Source: Mesodorylaimus sp. YZB2_4
Lineage: Eukaryota > Nematoda > Enoplea > Dorylaimida > Dorylaimidae
Assembly: GCA_030248295.1 (NCBI GenBank)
Contig: JASANH010000389.1
Location: 78,780 to 142,779, forward strand
DNA: 64,000 nucleotides
Reading direction: 5' to 3'
Notes under the pieces: generated by a model
Seen by the model: the letters and a program-made list of their open reading frames with translations, nothing else
Told to the model about the DNA's origin: nothing
Database searches by the model: none
Translations under genes and position numbers: made by a program
Part shown: one piece after another, positions 61,270-64,000 of the stretch
How positions within the stretch are numbered: the first letter of the stretch is position 1
Layout: each line of letters opens with the position of its first letter

Positions 61270-63373
61270 GATCCATGTTCATGTTTTACCACATCGTCAA
61301 ACGCAGGTATGCACTCTCGAAGGTGGAACCACATATTATTCTCGAATTGATTTACTGGGAGCCGATTCGATCCTTGGCAACGGTTAATTTCGCAATTCAC
61401 CCACCCCCTTGAGCAATGTTGGCAATGTTTTCCCCCGTCTAGCGTGCGAGCCCACACACAGATAATGCGCATCGAGACAAGGCTTTTTGTTTTAAAGAAT
61501 GTTAGACTCATGATCAGATCGGATTGTGAGATCCAGGAGACCAAAATTATATCTAATATTCACTGTTTAGACCTGATAGTACATGATTTAAAGTATTTAT
61601 GATCAAAATCTTACAGAAAACATAAGTAAAACAGTAATTTTCCATGGGCTGCCTACCCTTCAGTCACTGTAGCTTTCGTCGGGCCCTTACTAGCGTCGGT
61701 GCTTGACAATGAAATTATAAACCAAATGTAATTCCAAGTAGCTGAATGTGCAGTACTCACCCCTTTGCTGTCAACAGCGTTCTAACAGTCCTAGTGCAAT
61801 CCTAGTCTGACAGTGAAAAGCATCCGAGCTTCTTTGGTTTTCATGCCGCGTTGAAAACTCACGTGCACTTTGCAGTCTTGCCACGTGTCCTTGCACGTGT
61901 ACTGTCCAGAAACCACGCCATTTTACGGCTCGGCATTACCAGCTTGACGAAGCAGAGTCGAAAGTCTTCAGCGATACTGGTTTATGTGATAACTACTCTA
62001 TAAGTCGTTTTATCTTGGCGGATGCAAGTAATGACAAGTGCGACTAATATTTCGTCAAAGTAAACTTTTACAGGCACCTTGCGTCATCGCCATCCAAAGT
62101 CCTCGTTTTGTCGCACGAAAGTCGCATGAAAAAGTTTACTAGTCTGGGGCACCCCAAACGTGTCTCGCTGGCGTTGAATCGCCATGCGCTGAAGTTTCTG
62201 CAATGTCTGAAGGATATGGGACTAACATGAACAGAATTGAAACCCGGGTGTGGTTGGCCAGGAGCAAATGCCTGTATGGCGTGATTCTTGCTGACATAGG
62301 CTCATGCGGAAAGGAATTGCTTTTGTTCTAAATGACTTCGCTGGGAGTGCATTGGTACGGATGATGTAACTAGTCGTTGGTGCTTGTGTACTCCACCTCA
62401 TTGACGGTTAGTAATTATCTGATGCGCTCCTTTGCTTGATTCAGATTCTTATCAACTTCGACTGAGGCTACTTGCTTTGGTCTTTAGTGCTTGTTTGAGT
62501 ACTTTCTACTTGTATCGGCAGCGATGCTATTTTGAGTAAATCAGCCAGAATGGTGCCAATTATTGATAAGAAACAGGCCTAACCCCTCCGTGTTTATAAA
62601 GCAGACCACCGCTCCTCCAAGCTTACGTTTGGGGCGTCGCTGGTGTCTAGCACAGGTTTGCTCTGCCGCTTGACGTTTTTGATGCCGACGTTTAAAGATG
62701 GCACATGATCCCATTTGTTTTTCATCTAATCTGCATTTCTCCTTTGAATTTCTCCCTCGAATAAGACTCCGCGGTTTGAAGCCCTCAAACAGCCAAGCAG
62801 AAGTCTCTGGCTCATGTACAAAGTGAAAGTGCAGAGCGATGTTGGGCGTGGGCTTGTGTCGCGCGCCGTGAAGACAAATAACCCTCAAGATAAGTCACAC
62901 CGAACAGGCTCTTCTTGGTGGGGATTGAAATTACATTGGGCCTTGCGATGGAAAAACACCCAGGCAGTGTCTTTTTATGACATGCGTGACTTTCTTTCCA
63001 AGTCATACTAAATATGAGTTTAGTCTTCCATGAGCAATTTTCAAAAGGAAGCTACCAACATCATCTCTGTACTTTGGACCTGCAGAATGCAAGTAGCCAA
63101 CTATGTCTGGGCCTGCAGTTTCGATCATGAATGCGAACCTGTGGTTCATTATTCTAACTGACCCACGAGAAGGGTGTGGATGTGTTATTTTGCCACCCCG
63201 TTCCGTGGGCCGCGTACTGGAGTCCGTGTCCGTCATTCATCCGCGTCGGACACTCGGTCGCGGCGAGTTTTGTCCAACTGGAATAAACCGCAACGTTCTC
63301 GATCCTCGAGTACCTCCGGGTCAAATGGTCGAATGAGCAAAGTCCAGTGCGAAACGCATTGGGGTTGGCTAAA
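61270..63373. other. Region upstream of the methyltransferase gene
   Basis: I see only short ORFs without motifs. The 143-residue minus frame 61544-61113 overlaps repeat sequence and has no recognisable domain. No TATA box was found immediately before the methyltransferase ATG. Confidence 0.35.
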
Positions 63374-64000
63374 ATGAATTCACTTTCTTTTGAGACAAGG
63401 ATCAAGACAGTGAAAATGGGAGATCGTCGCGCTTTGACTTCATTTTGGGAAAACTATGCCCGATCACCAGATTTGCAAACCATGATGTTGAACAAAGATG
63501 CAGAAACATTCGATGAGCAAGATCGCAACGACGTCATGGTCTCCTTGCCCAGTTTGAAGGGCATGAGAGTTGTGGAAATTGGCAGTGGAATTGGGTAAGT
63601 GACAATCTCTCAGTGCTTGCTGTAGACTCATTCGGGCATCGCTTACAGGCGTTTCACAGCAGCATTGGCCAATCAAGCAAAACATGTCCTAGCCACTGAT
63701 TTCATGAAACCGTTCATTGATAAGAATCGCGAGCTCCATGCACATTTGGGCAATGTGGACTTCGTATGCGCAAACGCGGCAAAATTGGATTTGGAACCCG
63801 AAAAGTAATAATAGCGCTTTTACTCACTCTCTCTCTGCCCTCTGTAAACCCTTTTCTATTCCAGCTGCGACTTTGTCTTTACCAATTGGCTTCTCATGTA
63901 CCTGACTGACGTAGAAGTGGTTGATTTTCTGACCACTGTTTTAATATGGTTGACACCAAACGGGTGGCTTCACCTGCGCGAATCTTGTTCAGAATCGTCA
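63374..64000 (+). CDS. Phosphobase (phosphoethanolamine-type) methyltransferase, 5' part
   Basis: Exons 63374-63594, 63649-63804 and 63865 to the window end give 171 residues, still in frame at 64000. The start is the ATG at 63374; an alternative ATG is at 63416. Features: MMLNKDAETFDEQDR upstream of the fold, SAM-binding motif I EIGSGIGRFT at about 69-77, LATDF after the second strand, and FVFTNWLLMYL corresponding to the post-I/II region of phosphobase methyltransferases. These enzymes methylate phosphoethanolamine stepwise with SAM toward phosphocholine; nematodes have split PMT-1/PMT-2 forms. This N-terminal catalytic-domain arrangement resembles the PMT-1 type, but the C-terminal half lies outside the window, so the assignment to one of the two is not made. 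Confidence 0.82.

Overview
This is eukaryotic, repeat-rich DNA from an invertebrate, most likely a nematode or close ecdysozoan. The evidence is a collagen with the nematode cuticle N-terminal domain, a phosphobase (phosphoethanolamine-type) methyltransferase, many short introns (about 50-70 nt) with GT..TTTCAG/TTTTAG ends, several divergent DEG/ENaC channel genes, and many MITE, SINE and foldback elements. Gene models were assembled by hand from splice sites, reading phase and family motifs.

Layout. 1-2255: interspersed repeats. 2256-15469 (minus): a very large split gene encoding a DEG/ENaC channel whose ectodomain carries an IgGFc-binding-like region, two acidic Ca-loop motifs, HYR-like segments and a 1,428-residue Thr/Ser-rich mucin stalk. 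15470-20439: mobile elements, including a 2.3-kb long-TIR element and a 672-bp palindrome built from two 330-bp piggyBac-type MITEs. 20440-21334 (plus): a secreted Cys-rich protein with two Ly6/uPAR-like modules. 21335-27363: repeats and unassigned small ORFs. 27364-28856 (minus): a GC-rich F-box/leucine-rich gene. 30150-31000: a 59-bp satellite. 31843-34390 (minus): GLUT-type sugar transporter 1. 35077-36113 (minus): cuticle collagen. 38478-41151, 43214-44843 and 49357-52285 (plus): three tandem DEG/ENaC paralogues with identical intron positions. 55332-57646 (minus): GLUT-type sugar transporter 2, a paralogue of the first. 57647-63373: repeats. 63374-64000 (plus): the 5' part of a phosphobase methyltransferase, cut by the window end.

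The genes form no operon. The coherent themes are four DEG/ENaC genes of two very different kinds and two flanking paralogous hexose transporters. All four channels have altered pore or gating signatures. The most unusual object is the mucin/IgGFc/DEG-ENaC chimera. Its exons from 11246 to 2256 join in phase without any stop. The link from its TM1 exons (15469-14893) to the IgGFc exon (11246) is inferred, because the connecting exon or exons were not found.
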